Positions 39,273 to 51,696 of a stretch of 64,000 bases of DNA are shown here, piece by piece. Below the pieces are notes generated by a model. That model was not told the origin of the DNA and ran no database searches. It saw only the letters and a list, made by a program, of their open reading frames with translations. Every line of letters starts with the position of its first letter. The first letter of the stretch is position 1. The translations under genes and the position numbers were made by a program. The stretch spans positions 1,612,001 through 1,676,000 of the forward strand of contig JBCAQO010000007.1 in the NCBI GenBank assembly GCA_039111635.1, written 5' to 3'. Origin of the DNA: Heterobasidion occidentale. Lineage: Eukaryota > Basidiomycota > Agaricomycetes > Russulales > Bondarzewiaceae.

Positions 39273-40300
39273 CGTTCGAGGACGAGGAGGAGGTGCGTTG
39301 GTATATGCGAGGACGGGGAGGACGAGAGCAGCCAGAGTCTTCAACTGATGCACTCCACCAGCGGGGGCTGTGCCCACGTGCCCGCATTTCCCCTCTGATG
39401 GCCGCTCCTGACCGTCCTTCGTAGCGCTCTCGTCCGTTTCGATCCCTTCGTCCTTCCCATCCAACCATCTCGGTACGTGTCCACTCTAAGCAACATCCTG
39501 CCAGTATCCTGCCGAACCACAACCGCTATTCAAATTACCACGGCAGTCGTCCCATGACAGCCATCGGGAGACCGTGTGCACTGTGGCACTGCGACAAATT
39601 CTGACAGAAAATGCTTCCAGTCGACATCTTGCCTCATCTTGCAGGCTCGTGAAGCTGAGCGCCGAGGCTGTATAGGTTGTCCTTAAATCTCAATGATGGA
39701 GCCGGCGGTTCCTGTAAATCACTTGCTGAAGCGCAGGACAAGTCGTATGTATGAAACTGCACTGCGATGATGGCGCTTATTTGCTCGAAACACAAAACAC
39801 CATCCGGCATTTGATCTCCTTCGAAACAGTCGCGAGACACGCTTCATTTCCAGCTCACGCCAAACTAAGCAAAATTTATTGCTGATGACCATGGCAGATT
39901 CATCCGTCAAGTTGATATCTAGATGGCCAAGCAAGCTCATAGTGAGCTTAAACGGCCAAGACTCACTAGACAAACACCGCATGTCGAAAATGAGAGCACC
40001 GACAGATTACTTCGAAGTGGCAATGGATGTTTTATGGCCGTTCGCTCGTGCTGCATTAATGATAAGAAAAAAGCGTCAAGAGTAGTAAAGAATTCGGTCA
40101 ATACATAGACTCGATCTGCGTGAAGGGAAAAAGGAGATGAACCATCGAGGCACTCGCGGGGTTTCAAATACGCTTATAGCTCCGCTTGTAAAGGGTCACC
40201 GCTCTTCTCCCCTTTCACTCTTCCAACGACCTACACAACACCGCTCGCGACAGACGGCCATCCTCTCACCTCCTCCCCTTCTTGTTCTCTACTGACTGAA
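39273..40300. other. Divergent spacer between VHS-GAT and HRP1-like genes
   Basis: It should carry both promoters. Base composition drops to lower GC from about 39700 on. I see no gene in it. Confidence 0.55.
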
Positions 40301-42578
40301 ATGGCTACTGTAGTCGATAATGCTGATGACAACCTCTATGACGGTGCATATCCTCCTCCTCTCCTCGTTTACCCATTTCTCACAATCGTCGTTAGGCCTG
40401 TATGGGGATGACTTCGAACAGGACTTCGCTTTGTCTCAGACAGATGATCCCGCGAGCGCTGAACCTGAAGTTTCATCACCAAAGTCTCCTGCTCACACGA
40501 AAGTGCGCCAGTCTCACCCTCTGAACCGCTTCCTCAGAAGGACCTCGCACCGCAACCCGTCGAGCCAAGTCCGCTACCTCCTAAGCCTTCGTCTTCAGCC
40601 AACTCAGCCGCATCTCTGTCATATTCAGCCCAAGTAGCGCAACAGTTTTCTGCATACCGCCAAACCCCCAGTCAGGAGCGCCAGCAGCGCATCGAGAATG
40701 GCCGGTTTGTCGATTTGACGCCAACCGGCGGACCGTCTGGCCCTCCCGGAGCCAATGCCGCGCGGCCGGATAGACCAATTCGTCCGTCAGAGATGAAGGA
40801 CGAAGGGTGAGTGGCTCATCTTGTCTCCGTTTTCTCTCTCTATGTGCATATTAGAACCTGGGGCGGTGCTTATGTGCTTGGAGGCTGGGTGCCGTCTGGG
40901 CGCTCGGTCCGCTTGGTGATGTTGTGATACTTACCCGTACCAGTCATACTGCGTCTTTTCATGCGTACTGGCTACTGGAGATCATCAGCTACCCCACTTA
41001 CCCGCTACGATATCTGTCAATCTCGTCGGTCTCAGGTTTTAACACCAACGATATGTCTCTTTTCTCTTTTCCACTGGTCGCATATCTCGCTACTCTGGAA
41101 CTGATCACATATCACTCATATCCGCCATACCGCCTCACTCGCTCTCGCTATACTGTCCAAATACACTTGTCCTTCTCTGGTACTTTCTGGGATGACACAA
41201 TCCCTGTTCAATAGCAAGATGTTTGTCGGCGGCCTAAGCTGGGACACCACAGATGGTACATTGTCCCCTCCCGTTCCTTACCCTATCCTCTGATGCCATA
41301 CAGTCGTTCGCTGACCAACGTTGATGTGCGGTGGTTTGATGTCTCTTTTTTGTGAGCAGAAGGTCTGAGGAACTACTTCTCAGAGTTCGGAAAGGTTGAT
41401 GCGTGCACCATCGTCCGCGATCCCGACGGCAAGTCGAGAGGCTTCGCCTTCCTCACGTTCGACGATCCTGCCTCTGTGAACTCGGTCATGATCCGGGAGC
41501 ATTTTCTGGATGGAAAAGCAGTGAGTGCCTTCGTGATGAAGTGGCTATGTGATTTTCGATGAACACTGTCGTTCGTAGATTGACCCGAAACGCGCTATTC
41601 CCCGTGAGGAGCATCTGAGGAACACGCGGTACTTCGTCGGGGGTCTCGCCCCGCACACAACATCCGACTCTATGCGCGGCTTCTTCTCGTCGTTCGGCAA
41701 GGTCGTTGACGCCACGGTCATGGTCGACCGCGAGACGGGCAGGTCGAAGGGCTTTGGGTTCGTCACATTTGAAGATAACAGCAACGAGGCGCAGTTGGTG
41801 GGCAAGATCGGTCTCGTCCTCGATGACAAGCAGGTATGCCTATTTTCCAACGCTACATATCGCATTTGCACATTATGTTTGGCGTTTTAGATCGAGGTCA
41901 AGACGGCGCAGCCTCGGAACCAGAGAGATCAAACGCGGGCCGTCAACACCAGGGAGCCGTACAACGACCAGAGGGAGATACGCCCAGCACACCGGCGCCG
42001 GCAACATGCCCTACAACATAGCCCCCCAACAGCCCCAGGCGGACCCTCAGTCAATGAACATGATGTATCAGCGCATGGTGAATCAGATGAACCCTCCGTT
42101 CAACAACATGATGAACGGGGGCATGCCGATGATGGGCGGCTTCAACCCGATGTCCATGGGCATGGGCATGAACCGTTTCGGCATGGGAGGTATGGGCATG
42201 GGTGCCATGGGGAACATGGGCGGTGCAGGGATGGGGGGTATGGCCAACATGGGTGCGATGAACCCGATGGGGCCTGGGATGGCTTCAGGTGGCATGAACA
42301 ATATGGGCGGAGGGATGCCCGGTATGGGTGCGATGAGGCTCGGGATGGGCCCGATGGGCGGTGCGGGTGCGATGAACGCAGGAGCAATCGGTGCAGGGAA
42401 CCCGATGGGGGCTATGGGGGCTATGGGTGGGGCTATGGGCATGGCTGGCGGCATGAGGCACGGCATGGCGATGATGGGTCCGAGCAGGGGCAGAGGGGCA
42501 GGGGGTATGAATGCTGGGCCTGGTCCGGCAAGGATGATGAGCAGGGGACAGCACAGTTTCCACCCTTATGCGCGGTAG
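40301..42578 (+). CDS. HRP1: Hrp1/Nab4-like hnRNP with two RRMs
   Basis: Exons are 40301-40343, 40396-40806, 41215-41255, 41360-41520, 41579-41833 and 41891-42578, giving about 532 residues. RRM1 has KMFVGGLSW (RNP2) and KSRGFAFLTF (RNP1). RRM2 has RYFVGGLAP and RSKGFGFVTF, followed by the IEVKTAQPR segment typical of Hrp1. The C-terminus is Met/Gly-rich (GMGGMGMGAM-type repeats) and ends in RG motifs. Hrp1 is subunit of cleavage factor IB, binds UA-rich elements for 3' end formation, and shuttles for mRNA export. The intron before RRM1 is 407 nt, long for this locus. The frame breaks near 40502 (one A missing) and near 41970 (one extra base or an AG pair lost). Confidence 0.88.
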
Positions 42579-42760
42579 TTTTTGTTTGGTCCGTGAACTC
42601 TCGCTCTAGGTGTTTTCTATCTTTATCTTCGTGCTGTATCAATCTTTTTTTGATAATTTACGAGCTTGTGGTAGTGGGTTCGTCGGCGACGAAATGCGCG
42701 CGAGGCACAGTAAGTAGTTGATACACACATAATTAGTTTTCATAGTGCTATGGACTGCAA
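42579..42760. other. Short convergent 3' spacer
   Basis: Only 182 bp separate the stops of the HRP1-like gene (+) and COG7 (-), so their 3' UTRs probably overlap. Confidence 0.6.
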
Positions 42761-45456
42761 CTAAGCAATAGACCAGCCTCTCATCCGCGCGACTTGGGCG
42801 AATATGGCGTTGTTCGAACCAACATCTGCGCCTCGTTGTGGGCCATCCTCGTCTCCGAGCCGGATATACTCCCGCCACGTTTCCAGTTCTTCGCTCGCGA
42901 CATTGAGCGAGCTCACGATGTTGGTGAGGTATTCCAGATCCGAGCTGAGCTGCGCCGCGCCTGCGGACGTGAGCGAGGGTATCCTCGGCAGGACCGCAGT
43001 TGTCAGATGAGACAGCAGCGAGAGGCCCAGCGACGAGAGCCAAATGGAGGCGATGGCCTCAGGCGTAAATTCCGGCGCCGGCTTGGGTGGCAGGGCTTGG
43101 TTCTTCAGCGACATCGACTGGCGGCGCGGATGCGTGAGCCGCGCGTCGCCCGCAGCTTGCTCCGACAGCGCCTCGATGAGGTCCTTGTCCACGAACGGGA
43201 GCGTGTCGATGGAGAAGGAGAGGACGTCGTCGTCTGCGTAGACCTCGAACAGCCTGGGGAGGTTCAGGAGCCCTTCTGCGACGCGCTGGATGGTCTCGGT
43301 CGGGGAGAGGGAGAACACGGGGACTTGAGCGTCGCTCGTGGCCGAGGCGCCGGAGCGCTTTGTGCGCGGATCGGTCGGCGCAGTCCAGAGGGGAGAGGAG
43401 GAGTAGTTGGAGAGGTGCTTGCGCAGAGGCGACAGCATCGCGTGCTGCAGGGATGTCTGGCAGAAGGTGCTGAACTCGGTGAGGGATGCGAGGGAGTTTG
43501 GGAGGAGCGAAACTCGTTGCCGAATTGAGTGCGAACGTTTGGGACGGAGGGGTCGTATATTTGGCTTTCGGGGTCGACTTCCTGGAGAAGTGCGTGCAGC
43601 TTGGCAGAGTTGAGCACCGATTGGGTGAGGAGGTGCACTTCGCCTTTGGTGGTGCCTGGGATATAAGTACTCGCCAAATCTTGAGATAAGGACCGGATCG
43701 TGGTCGAAACCTGGAGAAGAACAGAATAGAGCTTGGACTCGAAGACAGTCATCCGGTCGAGGACAACACGGAGGGCACCGAGGAGGTGGAGCCACATTTG
43801 AATATGCGTCCAATCTTCCGATGTGTAATCCAGATCAGCGAGGTCATCGCTAGAGTTGGATGTCGAGAACGACCTCTGCGATACAAAAGACTGCTCGGAA
43901 AACTGGCTCTTGGAGGAATCAATGAAATTTTGGAATAGGTTTTCCAGTGCTTGCAGAAGGCCCACGGCCCCGAACCCATGGGTGAACGAAAGGACTCTCC
44001 CCAGGCTTTCCTCGGCTAGGCTGAAGACGTCGACCGATCGCTCCTTCAACAAACGGGCATGATCAACGGATGTGTCAGTCTTGGTATCGTCGGTGTGCAG
44101 GATGTTCTGCAACGATGCGCTTAGAAAACGCTCTTCCAGACCGCCATAGTCCACCTGGAATTCGAGAAATGGCTCGAGAACTTCTTGGTCCCAGTCGGGG
44201 GCCGTCGTGGATGCAATCGAGTTTTTCGACTCCCCTGCGGATGAAGTGGTGGAATTCATTCGCTGAGATATCGACAGTCGTGTAGATCGCCATCGTGAAT
44301 GAGATCTGTGAGCCATGCCAGTGTCTCTGGCGTCTCCAGACACGGTTCGTATTGGGGGTCCAGTATACTCTGCTCTTTGCAATATCTTCTCGGACGCCAC
44401 GGCAAACTGTTCTGTCGCCTTGAAAGCCTCGATTAATTCCAGTAAAGCGGATGCACCATGATGAATCGACACCGAGGCCAGTCGCTCAGAGAATGTCGGT
44501 TGGAGAGCCGCAAGAGTTGATGTAACGAAGTTCGCCATCGTGGCCTGAGGATCAGGAAAAATAGCGGAAACAGATGTTCGCTCGGCATTCAAGATTGATA
44601 TGAACGCTGAAAAAAACACGGAAAGGAACGCGGAGAATGACTGCTCCGGAGAGCTTGGCGAGGGAGGTGGGTTTGATCCTTCGTACCGAGCATTTTGCCA
44701 CGTTGTGACCAAAGAATTTCTGCGCGAGCCATAGTAGTATGTGCGGAACTCCAGGTCGCGCTGAATGTTACAGAATATTGCATAGTAATTTCTGCATATA
44801 GCGACGTCCTGGCTGTTGATAGCGGCTATGAGGGCAGAGCTGAGAGAGGCTTCGAGCTGATTCTGAAGGCTGATCATGAGAGTGCGGCGGTGGTCGTAAT
44901 CAAAAGTGTTTTCAAAAACGACCATGCTTTTGTTAGCCTCGGACAGCTTCTCGGCGGCCTTTTCGTAGTTCTGTTCTGTAAGCAGAGACAAAACCTCGGA
45001 TTCCAGAGTGCTCCAACTCTCGGCTTCTCGCAGGACGTCTCTAGCTGTGATCATGTGGGCCTTGATGATGTCTAGAGAATGCAGTCGGTCGAGCGCTTCG
45101 GAAGTGCCTCTTGATGAAGAGCTGTTTGAACGCTCCGCAAGATCTTTCAGCGCGTCTTGGAGGGAGGTTGCGCCATCTCGCATGAAATGAAGGTCGTACG
45201 AAAGACGCGATGTCGATCGTGAGATTTCGTCAATGAGTCTCTCTAGATTTGAGGAGACGTCCTCGCTGGCCACGTCAAGGGAGGGAATCAATCGAGAGAC
45301 ATATCGGTCGAGTGAGTTGAGATCTGGGGTGCCCAAGCCCTGTTCGTCTTTCTCGTCCAGGAGTCCGTTAATCCATTCGACGACGTCATCGTCGTCGGCC
45401 AGAGTTCCCAGGCTGTCCAGAAAATCCGGAGAAAGCAGCTGTGTTTCACCTGACAT
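42761..45456 (-). CDS. COG7: Conserved oligomeric Golgi complex subunit 7
   Basis: The N-terminus (DDDDVVEWINGLL) matches the opening of COG7 proteins. The body follows the family: EAESWSTLESEVLSLL, FENTFDYDHRRTLMISL, YYYGSRRNSLVTTWQ, SFTHGFGAVGLLQALENLF, and near the end SSDLEYLTNIVSSL. COG is a tethering complex for retrograde vesicles within the Golgi. The gene appears to have no intron. One C is missing in the run at 43500-43502: with it the span is 2697 nt, or 898 residues, and both halves join smoothly. The start is taken at 45456, where an ATG precedes the conserved region by some 20 codons. Confidence 0.93.
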
Positions 45457-45906
45457 TGTTCTGGATAAGCATATGAGAATGAGCCCGTCGTGAGGGGTAC
45501 ATGTGTGGACTACCAACGTGTGTAGAGTGGGAAATGCCGCCGGATGACGGCCTTGGAACACGACAATTCACAGACCGAAGTCTCGCGCCACGGTGACTGA
45601 ACCTGATGAACAACCCCAGATGTCTTCGACTCTTCAAGAGATTGCGAACTACGGACCAAAGGCTTGTGAGTGTGGAGAGAGGTGTGGTCGGAGAAAGGAA
45701 GGCAAATGACGATCACGTTTATCTCGTTTCAGTCTGGCAGATGCGCCAACCTGCAGGAGTAGTGGTGTCAGCCCGACTTGGCCTTCTTCCGGATCCTCTG
45801 TCTGTCTCTTTCCGGCTCTCCTCCATTCTGCATCTTCATTCCCTGATACCCTGCATTTTTCGTCTTTTATACCAAGTTCGAGAGCTTGTTCTAACAACAG
45901 GCAGCG
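45457..45906. promoter_or_regulatory. Divergent promoter region of COG7 and the kinase gene
   Basis: A 450-bp spacer separates the two start codons. No specific motif is claimed. Confidence 0.5.
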
Positions 45907-47957
45907 ATGTCAGATCCTTTCGATGTCATCCCTTTCGAGGTCCGTGTCTCTTTTCTCGCGCCGAGCCTTGGTAGGTCTCATGTGGGACTCGCTCTCTAGG
46001 ATATCAAAGGAGACTGGAAGAAGTTGGGTGCTGGATCATTCGGTAACGTTTACAAAGGTAAGCCGCGTCCTTCAACTTTCCTGAGTCAGTTTCACGCTGG
46101 TCCATAGGTTCCTACCTCGGCATTGATGTCGCGATCAAGGAGGTACTCCCCTCGACTGAATATGACGTCGCCAAATATTTTGAACGAGAGTGGAGGCTGC
46201 TCAAGTGAGTATTCGATCTGTTATACGTGTCTTACCATCTCATCGTTGTACAGGGAATCGCGCCACCCTAATGTCGTTCTCTACCTTGGTCTCTCGCGTG
46301 CGCCAGATCCAGATGGACGCATCTTCATAATATCTGAATTTATCGAAAATGGTATGCTTAGCTGTCATTCTATACGATCAAAATCCTCATTTGCCACGAG
46401 GAAACCTGCGCATGTACATCCACGACAAGCACAAGCCCTTTCTCTGGCGTCTCCGCATCTCTTTCGCAACAGACATAGCCCGTGCACTTGCATATCTTCA
46501 CGCTCGTAAATGCATCCACCGTGATCTCAAGGGAGAGAATCTCCTCGTTACTGCCAATGGACGCCTGAAGATAACCGACTTCGGATTTGCTCGCATTGCT
46601 GCACGAAATGCTGAGGAAAGCCGACGCCTCACATTTTGTGGCACGGATGCATACATGTCTCCGGAGATTTTACTAGGCAACGAGTTTGATCTCCCCACGG
46701 ATATATTCTCGCTGGGAGTCATCTTGGCCGAAATTGCAGCCCGCCGCCTTGCAGACGACCATCACTTCAAGCGCGCCGCACCATCCTTTACTCTTGATCC
46801 AGATGAGATCCGCTCTCTCATCAGCCCTGGGTGTCCGTCAGCCTTTGTTCAGCTTATTCTCGACTGCCTAAACGAGAATCCCGCTTCTCGACCCGCTACT
46901 CGCGATATTCTTGAACGGCTGCGCGAAATTGAGGCCGAGGTACTCGCGCGCCCTAATGAGGCTGACGATGTTCACACTGGCAGCATCAAGTTTATGTCTG
47001 GGAACAGACGTCCCAGCGTCGCTCCGCGTATTCCTAGCTTCGGCGTGGGCATCGCGCGCGATATTCGTCTTGGGCATCTGGACGATGGACTGCACCTCAG
47101 TGAAGAGGACAGCGATGATGAACTGGCGACCGCTGTCAGAGGCCTTGAAGATGTCACTATTGATGAAGGATATGGATCAACTATCATCAGTGCGTCTGAT
47201 TTGCTCTCCAGTTGATATCATAGCTGAGACATGGCTCGGCAGGTCATGCCAGCGACAGCACAAGTACACAACCCCTTATCAATACCACCTCTATCTCGTA
47301 CTCGGATTACAGTACGACCGTCATCCGATCTCATCCAACGCAAAGCCATTACACAATTGCACCCTCGTTGACATCTATTCTCACCGTTCGCCCTTCCGAG
47401 GATGGCGGCTCTGCTACCGAGCGTCCCCTTCTGGATACGGAACCTGAACCTGAACCCCCGTCATTCGATTCCACTATTTCCATGGACTCCTATTATACAG
47501 CTCCGTCTGTAGGACCCTCTATTGCTGCGGCGACCGAGGGTGGCTCAACGATTCGTTCACCGACGCCCGCACCCGTCCACCGCTTCACGCTCATCAAACC
47601 TGGTGCGAAGCGACGTAGCGAAAACAATCCGCAGGCTGCGGCTGCCGAGGCGGGATGGGGCCCACTGGATTTCTTTTTCTCGAGCGGGCTACTGGGCGGT
47701 GCAAAATGTGATATCTGTATGAAACGACTGGGGCGCAAGCCCGTTCTAGAATGCGACGACTGTGGTCTGAAGTATGTGGTTCGGCGATGCTCTCATCTTC
47801 TGCGCTGATGACCTGCCACAGGACTCATATAGCTTGCGGGGAAGTTGCCCCTCGCGATTGCGGCTTGCGTCCAACGCGGCCTCAGCAACCTTCTCCACCC
47901 ATCACGCCCTTGTCCAAATCCACATCGAAGAGCGGCTCGCCCTTCTCCATGAAATGA
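45907..47957 (+). CDS. TKL-type protein kinase with C-terminal C1-like zinc finger
   Basis: After a short first exon (45907-45939) the kinase domain begins: LGAGSFGNVYKG (glycine loop), VAIKE (catalytic Lys), CIHRDLKGENLL (catalytic loop), ITDFGFAR (DFG), and GTDAYMSPEILL (activation segment end). The catalytic residues are all present, so it should be active. Sequence flavour is tyrosine-kinase-like, near LISK/TESK kinases. A Ser/Pro-rich linker leads to CDICMKRLGRKP, ECDDCGLKTHIACG and a final Cys, the cysteine/histidine pattern of a C1 domain. The expected first His may be in PVHRFTLIKPG, about 40 residues upstream, farther than usual. Total length is near 540 residues. DAG or lipid binding is possible but unproven. 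Confidence 0.85.
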
Positions 47958-48438
47958 ATGATTGCACGCACGACTCGTCACGACTAGCATGGTTCACCAA
48001 TACGTATCAAGATAATAATATTCACATACATCTTGTCGAGGTAATCCCTTTCTTTCGCAATCACAGCGGTACGCTACCATCTCCCTGACGGTTTTACGCT
48101 AGTTTAGGGACTTTGTCTGCTTTGTGTTGTACGCTTTGTGACATTGTAACCCAGTCTGCGCAAGATCAATTGGACAGTTGAAGAAGTTGTATTCCTTCAT
48201 ATCGCGCTAAGTAGCCAAACCTGGAGCTTTGAGCCTATTGGATCTCTAAATAGTACAACAGAAAATACAAACATTATCGAACGCCATGTACTCAGATGAA
48301 CGGCCGCGCCAATCAAAATACGAACGAAATTCCATTCATTGTCAACGCTTGAGATGTAGCAGTGTTTAGAGTTAATCCATATCAAGTCTTTTTTCGGTGC
48401 TGCGATTTGTACATACTTGACAGGTCTGAGCACGATGT
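47958..48438. other. Convergent 3' spacer
   Basis: It lies between the stops of the kinase gene (+) and the GH20 gene (-). It is AT-richer than the surrounding genes. No further gene is seen. Confidence 0.55.
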
Positions 48439-50771
48439 TCATGCATCAAGATCACAAGCTCCTGGCCTCAGCGCGCACCACTGGGGCTGCAGGGGGATCG
48501 CTCTCACTCCTCGTTGCACAAATCTATACGCAACGTCATGCAGTCTTGACAATGCAGTGCTGACATTCCCGCCAGGCCCTGTCCAAAACACCTCGGCTGC
48601 AGACGCGGCACGGGGCCAGGTGATGGGGTCAAGGTTCGATGGCGATGACTGCTCTGTCCATAGTAGATGCTGCCCTATGTGTACGAGGTGCATGAGTGTA
48701 TGTGATCAAGCATGCAAACATCCGTCAAACCTCCTACGATAAGTTGACTCTCTTCCTTTGTGAGGTTGGCAAGGGGATCAGCGGAGTATGTCTAGGAGGG
48801 TGTTGCTAAAAAGCTGAGATAAATTAGATATCGACACCGACCTTCTGCCAGGACTTGAACGGGTCACACCAACTATTCCTGTTGTATTATACGGCGTAAA
48901 ACGAGAAATTATACAGATATTAATTTTATCACGTACCCATTCACATCATCTCCAACCCAAGCGCCTGCACCACAGTCCTGTCTTCAAGTCAGCCCGCTCA
49001 CCGCATCAGTATCTAATAAGATGCACATACGAGAAATACGTAGTCTGAGGCCGCATATATTACCCTGAATCCTTTCTGGGTGACAGCCGGAACATGATCG
49101 GACGACATCCACACTCTAATATATGATTCAGAAGACGGACATCATCTTCCGCGAAAGAACAGAACTAAGATTTGACGTACAAAACAATCGTTTCATTGGA
49201 TACGGACAGGTTGTTCATGAGGATCATTTCTAGATTTCAACAAGAAAATCAGTGACGATTGGGTGAGAAGGATAATTGGAGCTCCACCTTCCGAGATCAG
49301 TGGAGTCTTTCCCTCCTTGATGAGAACAGCCTGAGTGCTTTGAACGAAAGCGTTTAAAGCGTCATCGAGATTCTGTCCGGTCGAATTCAAATACTGCTGC
49401 ATCGCTGGATCCTGCGCGTAACAGTTTGCATTCACTTCATCCCCACCGGTGCTAAACATAGAGGAGGGGAATAGTTTGGCAATGGCAGACAACATATAAG
49501 TCGTAAAGTTCGTTGTTGATGGCGTGAGACGAAGCTGTCCCGCCGGCGGCTCTGAATATCCAAATTTCTCAGCAGAATACTCAACGATAATGGACTTGAC
49601 ATACCGCTGGCAAATTCTGACCACGGTGTGGATTCAGGACAGGCAACGTGTTCGGGGTGGGACTGTGAAATGATGGCAGTATGGCCAGGAGTGTCGATTT
49701 CCTAATGGCATGATTCAATTCAAGAGGATGTTGCACAGCAGGAAACATAGTTACAACTACGACATCGATACCACGCTGTGGTTGTAGATAAGATGTGTGG
49801 AACTAACGATTTTTTGACCAAGCGTGCCGGGACTCACCGTTCCAGCATATGACACGATCTCTTGTACATCATTGGGTGAATAGACCAAATTCGAAGAATA
49901 GGCGCCTTTCTCCGAGACCTCCTCGAACCCCGGAACTTGAAGCGGAAAGCTTTGGCTGTCGACCACATGCCAGTGGAAGATACTCATCTGGTATTATTGT
50001 GAGCGTATTCATCTTAGATGGCTGGTGTGATGTTTACTTTGACCCAGCTCATAGCATCTAGGGTACGCTTGATGTCGTCCACAGGAAAGCTTTCTCATCG
50101 CATCAGCCATTGATAGAGTCAAGTGCCGGCATCGCGTACAAGTTCCTACAAGTATCCAGCATCAGCCCACGGTACGGCTGAACAAGTGTTTTCAGTAATT
50201 GTTGATTTACGCGGTTCATAAATGATGGGACACATACGAAAAGTGGTGAGTCGTCAATCTGGATCGGCGCTTCCAACATGTAGACGTGTCCACCATAATA
50301 ATACCAAAGCTGCGTGAACGTGGTCAACCCTCTGAACAACCCGAGACTTGAATTCGCTGTCAGAGATGCCCCCGTTCCATCGTCAGGAATGTGCAGAGTA
50401 TAAGACTCCTTGCGCTCATCCAAAGGCAGGATTGACTCGTCAAATATGCTCCTGACAGGCTTGTTACCTGTCAACGTCAAGGTTAGAGATCGAAGGGCCT
50501 TCGCTTGCAAGATGGTCTCGTTGTCGAATGCTCCCCTTCCGACCACCAAGCGTTCTAGCTTGTCATTCCAAAGAAACGATCGTGTGCGAGCAATAGCATC
50601 ATCGAGGTCATCCGGGATGGTTGACGAGCAAATATTGATTTCAAAATCACTAGCCAATCGCAGAGCCGTTGCCCCAGTCTGCATGTGTTGCGGGAGAGGC
50701 CAGAGCGTTTCAACATATTCAACAAGCAAGAGGTTGGTGAGGATCAGAAACACGAGACGAAACGACGACAT
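48439..50771 (-). CDS. Beta-N-acetylhexosaminidase, glycoside hydrolase family 20, secreted
   Basis: The protein starts with a signal peptide (MSSFRLVFLILTNLLLVEYV) and WPLPQ, typical of fungal GH20. About 13 short exons can be joined in phase. Landmarks in order are YRGLMLDTCRNFFPVDDIKR, SIFHWHVVDSQSFPL, RGIDVVVEIDTPGHT, FSTGGDEVNANCY with the catalytic Asp-Glu pair, then DCGAGAWVG, LLWTEQ and WPRAASAAEVFW, ending near QPQWCALRPGACDL. The enzyme removes terminal GlcNAc or GalNAc and completes chitin breakdown outside the cell. One exon (49755-49775) is only 21 nt. All reading frames are intact. Together with the GH3 enzyme 13 kb away it gives a chitin-oligomer theme. Confidence 0.93.
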
Positions 50772-51696
50772 CGTGCAGCCTAGTAACCAAAATATGGCGC
50801 ATGGACTCGGATGAACGGCGAGCGCTCCCCAGTCATGTCCTTATGATGGCTTATTTGGAAATATGCTTATCGGTCACAGATTTCAAGAAAGCTCGTCGAA
50901 GGCGCTCGGCAGGTCCTATGACGAGGCCTTGTGCTCTGTCAGGAACATGCCACTACTTCCCATGAGAACGTTCAAAGCAGCTGAACTAAAAATACTCACT
51001 TACCTGTAGACAGTCTTTGATACGATGCTGCCGGCGATGAGTTTGAACCAACCTTGATTGAGACGTGATCTCATACATTGACTGATATGCTCGTCCAAAT
51101 GGCTTTCAAAGCGCAGACAGATCATTTGAGAGGACAGTGTTTACAAGGTTCAATTGCGACTGCAAGCGGCAAAGTCAGTGACAGAAAATGCCAGAGATCA
51201 ACAGTACAATATAACTATACTCTCTCATGGGTATCGTGATTCGCGGGCCGAACGGTGCAATTTGCCAGTCTGAACGCGAGTTTCAAGGTGATCCACCAGA
51301 GGAAAGAAAGGCCACAGCATGTCGTCGAGATGGACAGATGAAAACATATGATAAATCTTGAAAAGTAGACGCCTTCCGTGGGAACTACATATTGACAACA
51401 GAATTACAGTAGAGCCGTGTGTCTCTGCCAACCAGAGACGTTGATGTTGGCATTGTAATGTTGAATACGTGATAATATCCCTGAAGTGTACTTGATAGCA
51501 CGCAAGTAAAATGAATAGGGAATGAGCTGTACATGTGCTCTCAAACTGCAAAAAGGCAACATAGAGTTCATCAACTGATATTAAGACACGGTGCCCATGA
51601 CAATCATACATCGTTGCATAATCAACAGTCACAGGCAGTGCCGCTCACGAATGTACAGTATGAACAGCTCCAAAGCCGGACAGTCAACGTTGTGAA
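50772..51696. other. Spacer upstream of GH20
   Basis: It holds the GH20 promoter and the 3' end of the TFIIE gene, both on the minus strand. I see no gene. Confidence 0.55.

Noticed and set aside
40924..41214. 97-codon frame inside the HRP1 intron as an extra gene
   Set aside because: Removing the region as an intron gives a perfect join into RRM1, and the frame has no family features.
33411..50771. A formal chitin-utilisation gene cluster
   Set aside because: Only two relevant enzymes are present, separated by VHS-GAT, HRP1, COG7 and kinase genes; I keep it as a proximity note only.
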